Source of the DNA: an uncultured Opitutaceae bacterium
GTDB taxonomy: Bacteria > Verrucomicrobiota > Verrucomicrobiia > Opitutales > Opitutaceae
Length of the DNA: 64,000 nt
NCBI GenBank assembly: GCA_951813085.1
Contig: OX638348.1
Coordinates: 4,674,501 to 4,738,500 of the forward strand
Direction: 5' to 3'
Shown: piece after piece, positions 48,227 through 57,940 of the stretch
Numbering within the stretch: position 1 is the stretch's first letter
Layout of the letters: each line of letters starts with the position of its first letter
Translations under genes and position numbers: made by a program
The notes under the pieces: generated by a model
What the model saw: the letters and a program-made list of their open reading frames with translations, nothing else
What the model was told of the DNA's origin: nothing
Database searches by the model: none

Positions 48227-49732
48227 ATGGACAACAAAGCTGAATACCTTTCATCGCAAGGCCGAGCCCTTCTCAATCGGCGCGACTTCCTCCGGCAGAG
48301 CGGTATGACTCTCGGGGGTATCGCCCTGACGCAATTGCTCGCTCAGGACGGATTGCTGGCGGCCGACGAGATTACCGTTAGCGGCAAGACTCCGATTCGC
48401 CCGCATATCGATCCAGACAATCCCTACCTGCCACGAGGCTCCCATTTCCCCTCCGAGGCGAAGCAAGTTCTGGTTATCTACTGTCCAGGCGCGGTCAGCC
48501 ATGTCGATACCTTCGACTACAAACCGGAACTCGCCAAGTTTCATGGCCAGAAGCCGCCGGGAATTCCCGAGGTGACCTTTGAAGGGCCGACTGGAAATAT
48601 TGCGAAGCCGTTCTGGGACTTCAAGCCGCGAGGCAAGAGCGGTAAAATGGTTTCCGATCTGCTGCCCAATCTGGGAGGCATGGTCGACGAGTTCAGTTTC
48701 TTCCATTCGCTCCATACGCAAACGAGCGCCCATCCTCAAGGTGAGAACTTTTTCAATACAGGCTTCACCATGGAAGGCTTTCCGTCCTTCGGCGGTTGGG
48801 TAACCTACGCCCTCGGTACGGAAAACCAGGATCTTCCTGCCTTCGTGGCGATTAACGATCCGCGTGGACTAGCGCGTTCCGGGAAAAACAATTTCGGCAA
48901 TGGATTCCTTCCCGCGGCGTATCAGGGAACCGACTTCAACGCGAAGAATCCTCCGGCGAATCTTGCCCGTCCGGACAAGTATACCGATCGGGATGACAAA
49001 GCCGCGGTTGACCTGCTCAATCGATTGAATTCGAAGCACCTCGAGCTATTTCCAGGCGACGCTGATCTTGCCGCTAGAATCGCCAGCTACGAGCTGGCGG
49101 GCAAAATGCAGGTCTCCGTTCCGGATGTTATGGATCTGGCTGGCGTACCGGAGAGCATTCACAAGGAGTACGGAACGGACACGGGCACGGATCTGAAGCG
49201 CGAGTATGCCAAGAACTGCATTCTCGCCCGCCGACTGGTTGAGAAAGGCGTGCGCGTCGTGCAGCTTTTCAATGGAAGCGATCCATCCGGAGGAAACGGA
49301 ATTACGAACTGGGACTCGCACAGCGACATTCTAAAGACCCACGCCATGCAGGCGGAGATCATGGACCAGCCGACGGCGGCGTTGATCGCCGACTTGAAGC
49401 GACGTGGCTTGCTGGATCATACGCTCGTCGTTTGGGCGACAGAATTTGGACGCATGCCATTCCTCCAAGCCAACGGCACGGGACGGGATCACAATCCGGA
49501 TGCCTTTACCTGCTTCCTCGCAGGTGCGGGGGTCAAGAAGGGCTTTAGCTACGGCGAAAGCGACGAATTTGGATTCAAGGCCGCGGTTGATCCGGTGAGC
49601 GTTTACGATTTCAATGCGACGATTCTGCACCTCATGGGGCTAGACCACGAGCGGCTCACCTACTATCACAACGGATTGGAACGTCGCTTGACCAACGTTC
49701 ACGGTCACGTGGTCAATCAGGTGCTTGCCTAG
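48227..49732 (+). CDS. DUF1501 family protein, Tat-exported
   Basis: 501 aa. The N-terminus has a twin-arginine signal (NRRDFLRQSGMTLGGIALTQLL, RR near residue 19). The DUF1501 body belongs to the alkaline-phosphatase/sulfatase fold: an early IYCPGAVSHVDTFDYKPEL, NLGGMVDEFSFFHSLHTQT, CILARRLVEKGVRVVQLF, VVWATEFGRMPF and a closing LGLDHERLTYYHNGLERRLTNVHG. It is the partner of the DUF1549/DUF1553 protein just upstream. A second DUF1501 gene is at 61208. Its last 20 bases overlap the tail of the converging sulfatase pseudogene. The reaction is not known. Confidence 0.88.
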   Translation: MDNKAEYLSSQGRALLNRRDFLRQSGMTLGGIALTQLLAQDGLLAADEITVSGKTPIRPHIDPDNPYLPRGSHFPSEAKQVLVIYCPGAVSHVDTFDYKPELAKFHGQKPPGIPEVTFEGPTGNIAKPFWDFKPRGKSGKMVSDLLPNLGGMVDEFSFFHSLHTQTSAHPQGENFFNTGFTMEGFPSFGGWVTYALGTENQDLPAFVAINDPRGLARSGKNNFGNGFLPAAYQGTDFNAKNPPANLARPDKYTDRDDKAAVDLLNRLNSKHLELFPGDADLAARIASYELAGKMQVSVPDVMDLAGVPESIHKEYGTDTGTDLKREYAKNCILARRLVEKGVRVVQLFNGSDPSGGNGITNWDSHSDILKTHAMQAEIMDQPTAALIADLKRRGLLDHTLVVWATEFGRMPFLQANGTGRDHNPDAFTCFLAGAGVKKGFSYGESDEFGFKAAVDPVSVYDFNATILHLMGLDHERLTYYHNGLERRLTNVHGHVVNQVLA

Positions 49733-51219
49733 TTCGGGAACGCTCGGTGGCGGGAAGTCGCCTTCCGCCTTTGGTGATGGGGTCCAGGCCCCTATCCAGT
49801 TTTGAGTCGTAGTCCAAATTCTTGGTGGGGATCTTGGCGCCTACGGAGGCGAGATGATCGTTTAGCCGCTGATGAATCTCTTCTGTCAGCTCCGGATACG
49901 TAGCGCTGAGATCGTTGGACTCGCCGATGTCGTTCTCGAGATCGAATAGCTAGAGCGTTTCGGTATCGTACTCCTTACGGAGCTTGTATTTTCCGAGTCG
50001 AATGGAGGCTTGCGGATACACGCCCTTGAAATCCCTGTAGCGAGGATAGTACCACACGAATTCCTCGGTGGGTCGATTTATAGACCCGGTCCCGGAATTC
50101 TTAAGCACGTTTTCGAGGCTACCTCCATCCTGATTGTCGGGAGGCGTCTCGTCTATTTCCAGCAAGTCTGCGATGGTCGCGAAAAAGTCGGATCCGTTGA
50201 CGGGGGCATCGCATTGCGTGTCCGCTGCGATGCCAAGTCCGTGAACGATGAGAGGAACGCGAATCCCGCCTTCCCAGGTATGCGTTTTCCCCTTCCTCAG
50301 TGGAGCATTGCTAGTTGGCGTACCCGATTGCTGGAACTCGCCCCCGTTATCGGACGTGTAGATGAAGTAGGTGCTGTCGTCTAGCTCGAGATTCTCCAGG
50401 GTATCGAGCAAGGCAGAAAGCGATTGGTCCAGGTTCTCGGTCATTGCAGCGTATGCCGCGTCTTTATGGCGTGTACCCGGCTCCAGATTGGCGTATTTCT
50501 CATTATAGGCGGCTCCTGCGTACACAGGCGTGTGTACCGCATAGTGCGAGACGATGAGCAGAAACGGTTTTTCGGTTTCCGCCTGGTCTTTGAGAAAGTC
50601 CACCGACTTGCGCGTTACCTCCTGAATTCTCTTGGGATCGGGATCGTTTTGGCGTCCCTCGGTATTCGTGGTGGGCCCGTCGTGAATGTCGTACCCGTGA
50701 ACCGATGGGTTCTTCGGCCCCATATGCCATTTGCCAAAATGGGCCGTAGCGTAGTCAGGCCGATGCTCCTTTATGAACTCGCCAATGGTGATTTCCTCCT
50801 CGGGCAATCCGACGATTGGCAGGTGAACGTTCAATGGCTTGTTCAGGTAGAAGTAATTGTAGAAAGGTTCGATGAACCCCCGGCGTGCCCGGGTTCACAT
50901 CGTAGATATCGGTCGTTCCCAAGCGGGCAGGGCTCTTGCCTGTCTGAATGCTCATTCGGGTTGAAGAGCAGTTGGGGTGGGGCGAATAAGCCTGGGAAAA
51001 GCGCATGCTTTGGCGGGCCAGTCGCTCCAAAGCAGGCGTTTGGTAGAAATCGCTTCTTGAATCGCTCCGATTCTTGTCCATAAGAACCGAAGTGCCGTTC
51101 CATCCTTGATCGTCCGCGAGAAAGAGAATGACATTTGGGCCCTTGGCCGCGCTCAACGAGAGAGAGGACAGCGCGATGAACAAAAGCCACAACCGGGTTT
51201 TCGTAAGTTTACGAGACAT
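49713..51219 (-). pseudogene. Sulfatase pseudogene (frameshift plus nonsense codon)
   Basis: The ATG at 51219 starts a signal peptide (LWLLFIALSSLSLSAA) and an N-terminal sulfatase core with LFLADDQGWNG and the formylglycine motif CSSTRMSIQTG. One extra base in a C5 run (50877-50881, plus-strand view) breaks the frame just after NPGTPG. Removing it joins smoothly to FIEPFYNYFYLNKPLNVHLP and the rest of the core (GKWHMGP, YTSDNGGEF, WEGGIRVPLI). A TAG at 49950-49952 then interrupts an otherwise normal C-terminus (ETL-stop-LFDLENDIGE...). Two independent lesions suggest a genuine pseudogene, although the indel alone could be a sequencing error. The intact form would be about 500 aa. Confidence 0.85.
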
Positions 51220-51600
51220 GGGGGAGATTTATGAGGATGCTCGTACGAGAGCAAGGATTCCTGAATTGGCGCCGCTTCTAGCTGATTTCCTGCCCCCCTC
51301 ATTCCATTTGACAAAGAATTCAATCTTGTCCAAGCTGTACGATAAGCGGACGAGTGTGCGATTATCAAACTTTAGATGTCGTTGCTACCCCCTCGCGCCG
51401 CTTGATTTTCTCCCAACTGATGCTGCGGTGAGAATCGCAGTTATTATAGTGACACTACTTCTCGGCGAGACCTTCCAAAGGTCTCGTCGAAATGGTTTTG
51501 GGAGGCTTATGCAGAGCGGATTAATCGCTTAGTGGGGATCGATTGTTGTGTTTTGCGAATAGCGCGCTTCATCTTGGAAGGGTCCGAATACCCATGACCT
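51220..51600. other. 381-bp intergenic region with one strong hairpin
   Basis: No open frame of convincing content was found here. The only clear structure is the perfect 9-bp stem CGAGACCTT-CCA-AAGGTCTCG at 51466-51486. The sequence separates the start of the sulfatase pseudogene from the aldo/keto reductase, so it should contain both promoters; none could be assigned. Confidence 0.5.
51466..51486. promoter_or_regulatory. 9-bp perfect-stem hairpin upstream of the aldo/keto reductase
   Basis: CGAGACCTT, loop CCA, AAGGTCTCG, about 115 bp before the reductase start. There is no T-tract on either side, so an operator or regulatory hairpin fits better than a terminator. Confidence 0.35.
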
Positions 51601-52515
51601 ATGAGCGCAAATAACAGCAATAGCTCCCTTCGATATGATATCAGCGATTTCGCCTATGGAACCTGGCGGATCCTTGACGAAGAAACGCCTCCGGCTCAAG
51701 ATGAACTGACGCAACGCTTCCATCGATGCTTGGATAGTGGTATCGATACGATCGATACAGCAGAAATTTATGGGAGCTATCGCGTGGAGGAAGCAGTGGG
51801 CGCTTCCTTGAAGTCGGATGATCGACTACGTTCCGGATTCAAGGTAGTGACGAAGGCAGGAATAGATGTGACGTCGGACGAGAAAAACCACGCCCGATTG
51901 CCGCACTACAATGCGACGGGCGAGAACCTTGTCCGTTGCGCGGAAAAATCGCTTCGCTTGCTGGGGGTCGATGCGATTGACCTTTTCCTGGTTCACAGGC
52001 CAGATTGGTTAACGCATCCTGAGGAGACAGCCCGCGGATTGAGTCAATTGCTTGAAGATGGGAAGGCGAAGCAGGTGGGTGTATCCAATTATACGATTCA
52101 TCAATTCGAAACATTGGACCAGCTTCTCGATGGCCGTTTGGCGACGAATCAGGTTGAATTCAGCCCCTTATGCATGGATCCCTTGTACGATGGAACCTTC
52201 GATCAGTGCATTCAGAAACGGGTACGGCCGATGGCGTGGTCACCCTTAGCGGGCGGATCCTTGTTTCGCGATCAGGACGAGGCGGGCAAGCGTGTGAGGG
52301 ACAAGATCATCGAGCTGTTACCTAAGTACGATGATGCTCCTATCGATGCCATGGTTTACGCATGGATTTTAGCGGTGCCCGCCAATCCGACCGTAATTCT
52401 CGGTACCAATAAACTCGAGCGGATCGAGAGCGGAATCAAAGGGCGGTCAATCGCGCTTGAACGTCAGGACTGGTATGCCATTTGGGAAGCTGCGAAGGGA
52501 TATTCAGTACCCTAG
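51601..52515 (+). CDS. Aldo/keto reductase
   Basis: 304 aa, the usual family length, cytoplasmic. The catalytic tetrad is visible: Asp and Tyr in IDTIDTAEIYGSYRVEEAVG (about D51 and Y58), Lys in VVTKAG (about 84) and His in LFLVHRPDW (about 126). GVSNYTIHQFE and a final VILGTNKLERIES (NADPH site) complete the fold. It resembles the YdhF-like oxidoreductase group. The substrate is unknown; the exported galactonate-dehydratase-like gene 212 bp downstream on the same strand hints at sugar metabolism, but the gap argues against a tight operon. Confidence 0.88.
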   Translation: MSANNSNSSLRYDISDFAYGTWRILDEETPPAQDELTQRFHRCLDSGIDTIDTAEIYGSYRVEEAVGASLKSDDRLRSGFKVVTKAGIDVTSDEKNHARLPHYNATGENLVRCAEKSLRLLGVDAIDLFLVHRPDWLTHPEETARGLSQLLEDGKAKQVGVSNYTIHQFETLDQLLDGRLATNQVEFSPLCMDPLYDGTFDQCIQKRVRPMAWSPLAGGSLFRDQDEAGKRVRDKIIELLPKYDDAPIDAMVYAWILAVPANPTVILGTNKLERIESGIKGRSIALERQDWYAIWEAAKGYSVP

Positions 52516-52727
52516 GAGCCGATTGATTGGGACGCGTTGGCGCTTGAGCGGCGCGGGGCGCTGGGATGATCGAGCTGACCCGTATGGAGCGCGAGCGTTG
52601 CGCTTCATTGAACATCCTCGATGCCCCGTGAGAATTTAGTCGAAAAGCGTCCTGATTTCAGGAACACTCGTACGCGTCTTAACCAAAAGGCCCCTCAATC
52701 TTCAATCCCCATAGAAAGGAAATACCC

Positions 52728-53936
52728 ATGGCCCCAACGAATCCGAGTCGCCGCTCTTGGCTGCAGAATATGCTTTATGGAACCGGAGCCCTCTTTGGGC
52801 TCAGCGCTGCGAGCCCGATCGCTCGAGCCGCTCCGATCAGTCCTAATGACAAAATCAAGGTAACCAAGCTGGAGACCTTCGTTCTCAAGAATTCCTGGGT
52901 TTTCGTGAAAATCTCGACCGATGCTGGTATAATCGGTTGGGGCGAGATGCTGAAGGATGACGCTAAGGCCTGCGCCGCAGGCGCCTTGGAAGTGGGCGAC
53001 TACCTGATCGGCAAGGACCCGCGTCCGGTCGTCCACCATTGGCAGGCCATTCATCGGGGCGCCTTTTATCGGGGCGGTCCGATCAAGTCGGCGATCTCGT
53101 CAGGGATCGACCAAGCGCTTTGGGATATCACGGGCAAGTGCTATGGCGTCCCGGTTTACAAGCTGCTGGGAGGCCCCACTCGAGACAAGGCATTCGTCTA
53201 TGGCGTACCGGATAAGAAGACGGGTGTGCGGGCGATGAAGGTCGGCCCCGTTGCGGCGCGGAAAGCGTTCAAATATACGGAGGGTAACAAGTTTATCGGA
53301 GAGGTCGTAGAGCGATTCGCGGCTTTGCGCGAGAAGCATGGAGACGGGGTCGATATTGGACTCGATTTTCATGGGGCGGTGCAACCGACCACAGCCAGCT
53401 TGCTGATCAAGGCGCTGGAACCCTACAATCCCTGGTTCTTCGAAGAAGTGGTCCAAGCCCTCAACGTGGATGTGATGGCGGACCTGGCTAAGAAAACGCA
53501 CATTCCCTTCGCTACGGGAGAGCGGGTTTTCTTAAAGTGGGGATTTAGGGAGATTCTTGAAAAGGGAGCGGCAATGATTCTGCAACCAGATGTCAACTAC
53601 GCGGGAGGCATCACGGAGCTCAAGGTAATCGCAGGCATGGCCGAAGCCTACTACGCGCCTCTGGCCCCTCACAATCCGAATGGCCCATGCTCGCTGGCAG
53701 CGAGTCTCCAGATTGCGGCTTGTATCCCGAATTTCATGGTTCAGGAACGAGGCGATCGCGAGCACGACCTGCTCGCGGAACCTTTGCCACCGGTTCGAGA
53801 TGGGTATCGCCCCATTCCCACCGGTCCTGGACTGGGAATTACGATTGACGAGAACCGAATCGACGAGGAAGTCGGCGAACCGCGCGAGTATCTTCCGCAG
53901 TACGACGAGGATGACGGATCCGTGGTCGATTGGTAG
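52728..53936 (+). CDS. Tat-exported mandelate racemase/galactonate dehydratase-like enzyme
   Basis: 402 aa, start supported by AAAGGAAA 6-13 bases upstream. The first 35 residues are a twin-arginine signal (PSRRSWLQN, then a hydrophobic run to ARAAP). The enolase-superfamily fold follows: an N-terminal capping domain (VTKLETFVLKN, GIIGWGEM), a barrel with AMKVGP, metal ligands DFHG (about 206), FFEEVV (about 232) and TGERVF (about 258), and APHNPNGPC. These residues match the D-galactonate dehydratase (DgoD) group. DgoD enzymes are normally cytoplasmic, so an exported copy is unusual, though PVC bacteria do export such proteins. True substrate unknown. Confidence 0.85.
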   Translation: MAPTNPSRRSWLQNMLYGTGALFGLSAASPIARAAPISPNDKIKVTKLETFVLKNSWVFVKISTDAGIIGWGEMLKDDAKACAAGALEVGDYLIGKDPRPVVHHWQAIHRGAFYRGGPIKSAISSGIDQALWDITGKCYGVPVYKLLGGPTRDKAFVYGVPDKKTGVRAMKVGPVAARKAFKYTEGNKFIGEVVERFAALREKHGDGVDIGLDFHGAVQPTTASLLIKALEPYNPWFFEEVVQALNVDVMADLAKKTHIPFATGERVFLKWGFREILEKGAAMILQPDVNYAGGITELKVIAGMAEAYYAPLAPHNPNGPCSLAASLQIAACIPNFMVQERGDREHDLLAEPLPPVRDGYRPIPTGPGLGITIDENRIDEEVGEPREYLPQYDEDDGSVVDW

Positions 53937-54092
53937 GCTGTTCTGATCGGAGCCCGCTGTCCAGGGAGCCTTGAAAAAGCGGTAATATCAACGTCAGCGG
54001 CTCGTTTTTGTAACCATCCCCGAGGCGAGCGGAGTAACCCCATGCACCCTCGCTCCTAACCATTCATAGACTGACGCAAAGGAAGACCTGTT

Positions 54093-55352
54093 ATGAAACT
54101 AGATAGACGCTCGTTTTTAAAAGGCATCGGAGGTGCCTTGGCTCTCCCCATGCTGGAATCGTTCGCCGTGGGAAACGCGGCTTCCCAAAGTCCGACGCGC
54201 TTCCTGGTAGTGGGCAATCCATTGGGAATGCATCCAGAGCACTTCTTCCCGACTGAGTTCGGCAAGGACATCACGCTCCCGAAGACCCTGCAATCCCTCG
54301 ATTGGCTCAAGCGCCGGATGTCTATACTCTCGCGCACGGACCACCGCATGGTGAGCGGCCACGGGCGCGAGGTGTCGTTCTTGAATGGCATTCTGCCGCA
54401 GAATAGCGGGGCCTTTCCCGAGAAGAATATTTCAATCGATCAAATCGTCGCGCGGCATACAGGCAATCAAGTGCGATTCCCTTCGATCCACGCGGCCTTG
54501 GAGCGCGGTATACGGATGAGCTGGAATGCCAATGGCGTTGAGCTGAAACCCTACACGGATCCTCAGAAACTATTTGATCACTTGTTCCTCAATCTGACCG
54601 CGAAAGAGCGCAAGGTCCGTCGAGAACTCATCGAGCGCAACGGAAGCATCCTGGATGCAGTGGGCGGTCAGCTTTCAGGATTAAAACGAAATGGCAGCGC
54701 GGCAGATCGTGATCGACTCGATCAGTACGAGACGTCGGTCCGCGAGCTGGAAGGCGCGTTTTCCGATCGCAAGAATTGGATCGATCGCGACAAGCCCACC
54801 TACGATATATCCGATCACTTCAACGCCTACGAAGTGACCGTAGAAAATCGCTACAATGCGATTTTCGACATGGTGGCATATGCCTTCCAAACGGACCTGA
54901 CGCGCGTGGCGACGATCGCTTTCCCCAATCAGCTCAGCTATACAGATGTCGATGGAGTCACGCGCGGGTATCATGCCTGTACGCACAACGGCAAGAAGCC
55001 GGAAGTGATCGCGGAACTGGTCGCGATCGAATCTTTCCAGATCGCTCAGCTTTCACGCTGTCTCCAGAAATTGGATTCAATCAAGGAACCAAATGCGGAG
55101 GGTAGCATGCTCGACAATACCGTGGTGCTGTTCGGAAGCGGGATGGGTTATGGAGGAACGCACTCCAATCGAAACTTGCCTATTCTCGTCGCAGGCGGCG
55201 GTTTCAAGCATCATGGCCATATCGATACACGCAACAATGCCGGCAATAACATGCCCTTGTGCAACCTTTACGCGAGCATTCAGCATCGATTCGGCATTGA
55301 GCGCGACTCATTCAATACGAGCACGGGAACCTTTGACCTGAACCATGCGTAA
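54093..55352 (+). CDS. DUF1552 family protein, Tat-exported
   Basis: 419 aa, preceded by AAGGAAG. The N-terminus DRRSFLKGIGGALALPMLESF is a twin-arginine signal. DUF1552 is recognised from the early FLVVGNPLGMHPEHFFP, the middle GSILDAVGGQLSGLKR and YETSVRELEGAF, and the late VVLFGSGMGYGGTHSNRNLPILVAGGGFKHHGHI. DUF1552 proteins are nearly always encoded beside DUF1592-type cytochromes, as here, where the stop overlaps the next gene's start by eight bases. The fold is related to DUF1501 and alkaline phosphatase; the reaction is unknown. Confidence 0.9.
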   Translation: MKLDRRSFLKGIGGALALPMLESFAVGNAASQSPTRFLVVGNPLGMHPEHFFPTEFGKDITLPKTLQSLDWLKRRMSILSRTDHRMVSGHGREVSFLNGILPQNSGAFPEKNISIDQIVARHTGNQVRFPSIHAALERGIRMSWNANGVELKPYTDPQKLFDHLFLNLTAKERKVRRELIERNGSILDAVGGQLSGLKRNGSAADRDRLDQYETSVRELEGAFSDRKNWIDRDKPTYDISDHFNAYEVTVENRYNAIFDMVAYAFQTDLTRVATIAFPNQLSYTDVDGVTRGYHACTHNGKKPEVIAELVAIESFQIAQLSRCLQKLDSIKEPNAEGSMLDNTVVLFGSGMGYGGTHSNRNLPILVAGGGFKHHGHIDTRNNAGNNMPLCNLYASIQHRFGIERDSFNTSTGTFDLNHA

Positions 55353-57933
55353 GCATCAATCAATCAAACGTCCCGCGGTCCAATTTAGCCATGACCGTGA
55401 GGTCGTGAATTTCTCGCAGTCAGCCGTCGCCTCGATTGGGATCCTTGCAGCCGTCTTCTTTGCGCCGTCCCTGCGTGCGGATGTGGATCTGATGGAGCAG
55501 CACTGTGGGAAGTGCCACAACGACGAGGACTTGAAAGGGGACTTCAGCTTGAGCCATCTCGGCGGAGGATTGAGCGACGAGAACTATTTTCTTTGGGAAG
55601 ACAGTCTAGAATTCGTGACCGCCGAGGATATGCCGCCTCCTGAAAAGAGCGAATTATCCGACTACGATCGCGGCCGCATCGTTGACTACCTGACTCAAAA
55701 AGTGAGCGCTTATCACGAGAGCGAAAAAGGGCCTGCGAAGGTCATGCCTCGTCGCCTCAACAACCGCGAACTCGCCAATAGCGTCCGTGACGTTCTACTG
55801 ATCGAGGACCCGGGTACGCACCAGCCCATGGCGAACCTGCTGGGCGACACTCTCGAAGATGGGTTCGATACCAATGGCGAGGCCCTGGGGATGAGCCAGT
55901 TTCATTTAGAGCAGTACATTGCTGCCTTGAGAAAAGTCGTTGACGCCACGATCTTTTCTGGCGAGCAGCCGAAGTCGAAGCGCTATGTCGTGAACACGGA
56001 AAATTTGCGCGTCACCAGTCGCGCTCAAAGCCAGCGGGAAGAGCGCGCGAATCGAACTCCTGAGAGTATCGAGATCCTGGATGTTCGATTGCATGCTTTT
56101 TTCGACAACTTTCAAACGGTTCCAGAGTCAGGAAACTACCGTATCAAGATCCGCGCTACAGGCGTAGATCGCAATGTTTACGACTCGGAACGAACGGGCG
56201 TGTACGAGGGCGATCCGATTCGTCTCCGGGCCCACATGGGCGATCGCATGCGTGATTTCGACTTGCCTGATGGGGAGATCATGGAGATCGAGCTCAATGA
56301 ATGGCTGGCGGCAGGTACGCGCTTCCAGCTATCATACCCAACGGACGGATTGCGCCTGATCGGAAACGGAAATTTCAAATTTCAGTATCGAATCGCTCAT
56401 GACTACATAAAGGTGAACGACCGGGAACTATACGAACGCGTCGTGCGCGACGAAGTCCCGAAGTCGAAGTTTCGTTCTAGTGCGCCGAACCATTGGAGTC
56501 ATTGGACTGGCTATTGGCAGGGTCCGAGGCCGCGGTTGTTCAATGCAGAGGTCGAAGGGCCGTTCTTTGACAGTTGGCCGCCGCCGCGTCAAGTGGCGCT
56601 GATTGGACGGAATCCCAAGGTCGCCGATGCGGAAGCGATCCTACGACCGATTGCCGAACGCGCTTGGCGACGTGACGTGGGTGATGGCGAGCTCGATTCG
56701 ATCGTGGCCCTCGTTCGACGGAATGCCCGGGAGCTTGGCGATATCGAGGCGCTGAAGGAAGGGATCGTTGCCCTCATGATTTCGCCGTCGTTTTTGCTGA
56801 TCAATCCAGTGGATGGCGCTCCCGCGGATCGATTCGCCACCAAGTTCAGCTATTTTATGAAAAGCGCTCCTCCAACGGCGGAATTCCGGAAATCTATCCA
56901 TAAGGGTGCCATGAAGGAATTTGGAGCAATTCGCTCGGATGTGGAGCGCCGCATCGAAACGGGAAAAGCGGATCCGTTCCTCAAGGAGTTTCCGCATGCT
57001 TGGCTCCAATTGGATCGCATCAATTTCATGTCGCCCGACCCGGAGCATTACCCGCTCTACGACAAGAAGCGGCTCAATGAAGACATGGTGAACGAAGCCT
57101 TGGCCTTCTTCCGCCATGCCGTTGAGAACAACCTGCCGTTGACTGAATTTATCGCGGCGGACTATTCCTTTGTCAATGCCGACCTAGCCAACGTCTACGG
57201 CGCCCGTAACGTGCCCCGCGACTCGATCTTGCGTAAATACACCTTCAAGGATGGACGTCGCGGCGGCCTGTTGGGAATGGGCGCTTTCTTGACGCTGACC
57301 GCGGACAGCTTGGGTACGTCACCGATTCATCGAGCGGTGTATGTTATGGAGAATCTGCTGGGCATCCACCCGAATCCGCCACCTGCGGATGTGGAGATAC
57401 AGGAACCGGACGTGAGGCAGGCCAAGACAATCAAGGAGATTCTCGCTGCCCATACCGAAAGCGAAACCTGCGCGTCCTGCCATAAGAGTATTGATCCCTA
57501 TGGATACGCGTTCGAGAACTTCGATCCCGTCGGCGCTTGGCGCGAAGCGTATACGATGCAGATTGAAGATCGCCCCTCGAAGGCGCGGCTTCAGGAGATC
57601 CAAGCGGAGGATTTGCTCCGCGCGGCTCAAGGACTGCCGCCGTTGCCCAAGCCTTGGCTCAATGAGCCGATTCCCGTCGATGCAACAGCGGAATTCAGGA
57701 ACGGGACCCGCTATGAGGATATCATCGAGTACCGCCAGCATATGTTGTCGGATACGAACCGCGACCGATTCGTGCGTTGTTTCATTTCCAAGCTGCTGAC
57801 CTATGCCAATGGCGCCGAGCCGAAGAGCTATTGGGAGGTGGATAAAATCCTGAAGCGATCGGCTGAGCACGACTATCGTATCGTGGAAACCATTGCGGCG
57901 GTTGTTGACAGCCCGCTCTTTCGAGAGGAGTAA
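55345..57933 (+). CDS. Exported DUF1587/1592/1588/1585 cytochrome protein
   Basis: 862 aa. An export segment (about 25-46) precedes a planctomycete cytochrome motif CGKCHN (about 54-58). The order of the usual domains can be followed: DUF1587-like RRLNNRELANSVRDVLL, a carbohydrate-binding-like beta region (about 235-350), DUF1592 (WRRDVGDGELDSIVALVRR), DUF1588 (NVPRDSILRKYTFKDGRRGGLLGMGAFLTLTA), a second haem-like CASCHKSIDPYGYAFENFDPVG, and DUF1585 at the C-terminus. It is translationally coupled to the DUF1552 gene. The two form a widespread PVC pair, suspected of extracytoplasmic oxidation of polymers or sugars, without a proven substrate. Confidence 0.9.
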   Translation: MRKHQSIKRPAVQFSHDREVVNFSQSAVASIGILAAVFFAPSLRADVDLMEQHCGKCHNDEDLKGDFSLSHLGGGLSDENYFLWEDSLEFVTAEDMPPPEKSELSDYDRGRIVDYLTQKVSAYHESEKGPAKVMPRRLNNRELANSVRDVLLIEDPGTHQPMANLLGDTLEDGFDTNGEALGMSQFHLEQYIAALRKVVDATIFSGEQPKSKRYVVNTENLRVTSRAQSQREERANRTPESIEILDVRLHAFFDNFQTVPESGNYRIKIRATGVDRNVYDSERTGVYEGDPIRLRAHMGDRMRDFDLPDGEIMEIELNEWLAAGTRFQLSYPTDGLRLIGNGNFKFQYRIAHDYIKVNDRELYERVVRDEVPKSKFRSSAPNHWSHWTGYWQGPRPRLFNAEVEGPFFDSWPPPRQVALIGRNPKVADAEAILRPIAERAWRRDVGDGELDSIVALVRRNARELGDIEALKEGIVALMISPSFLLINPVDGAPADRFATKFSYFMKSAPPTAEFRKSIHKGAMKEFGAIRSDVERRIETGKADPFLKEFPHAWLQLDRINFMSPDPEHYPLYDKKRLNEDMVNEALAFFRHAVENNLPLTEFIAADYSFVNADLANVYGARNVPRDSILRKYTFKDGRRGGLLGMGAFLTLTADSLGTSPIHRAVYVMENLLGIHPNPPPADVEIQEPDVRQAKTIKEILAAHTESETCASCHKSIDPYGYAFENFDPVGAWREAYTMQIEDRPSKARLQEIQAEDLLRAAQGLPPLPKPWLNEPIPVDATAEFRNGTRYEDIIEYRQHMLSDTNRDRFVRCFISKLLTYANGAEPKSYWEVDKILKRSAEHDYRIVETIAAVVDSPLFREE

Positions 57934-57940
57934 AGTCTCC

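Noticed and set aside
52516-52727. Short coding remnant before the galactonate dehydratase-like gene
   Set aside because: A small open frame from 52566 ends after about 23 codons and matches no family I know; the only supported signal is the AAAGGAAA ribosome site of the next gene.
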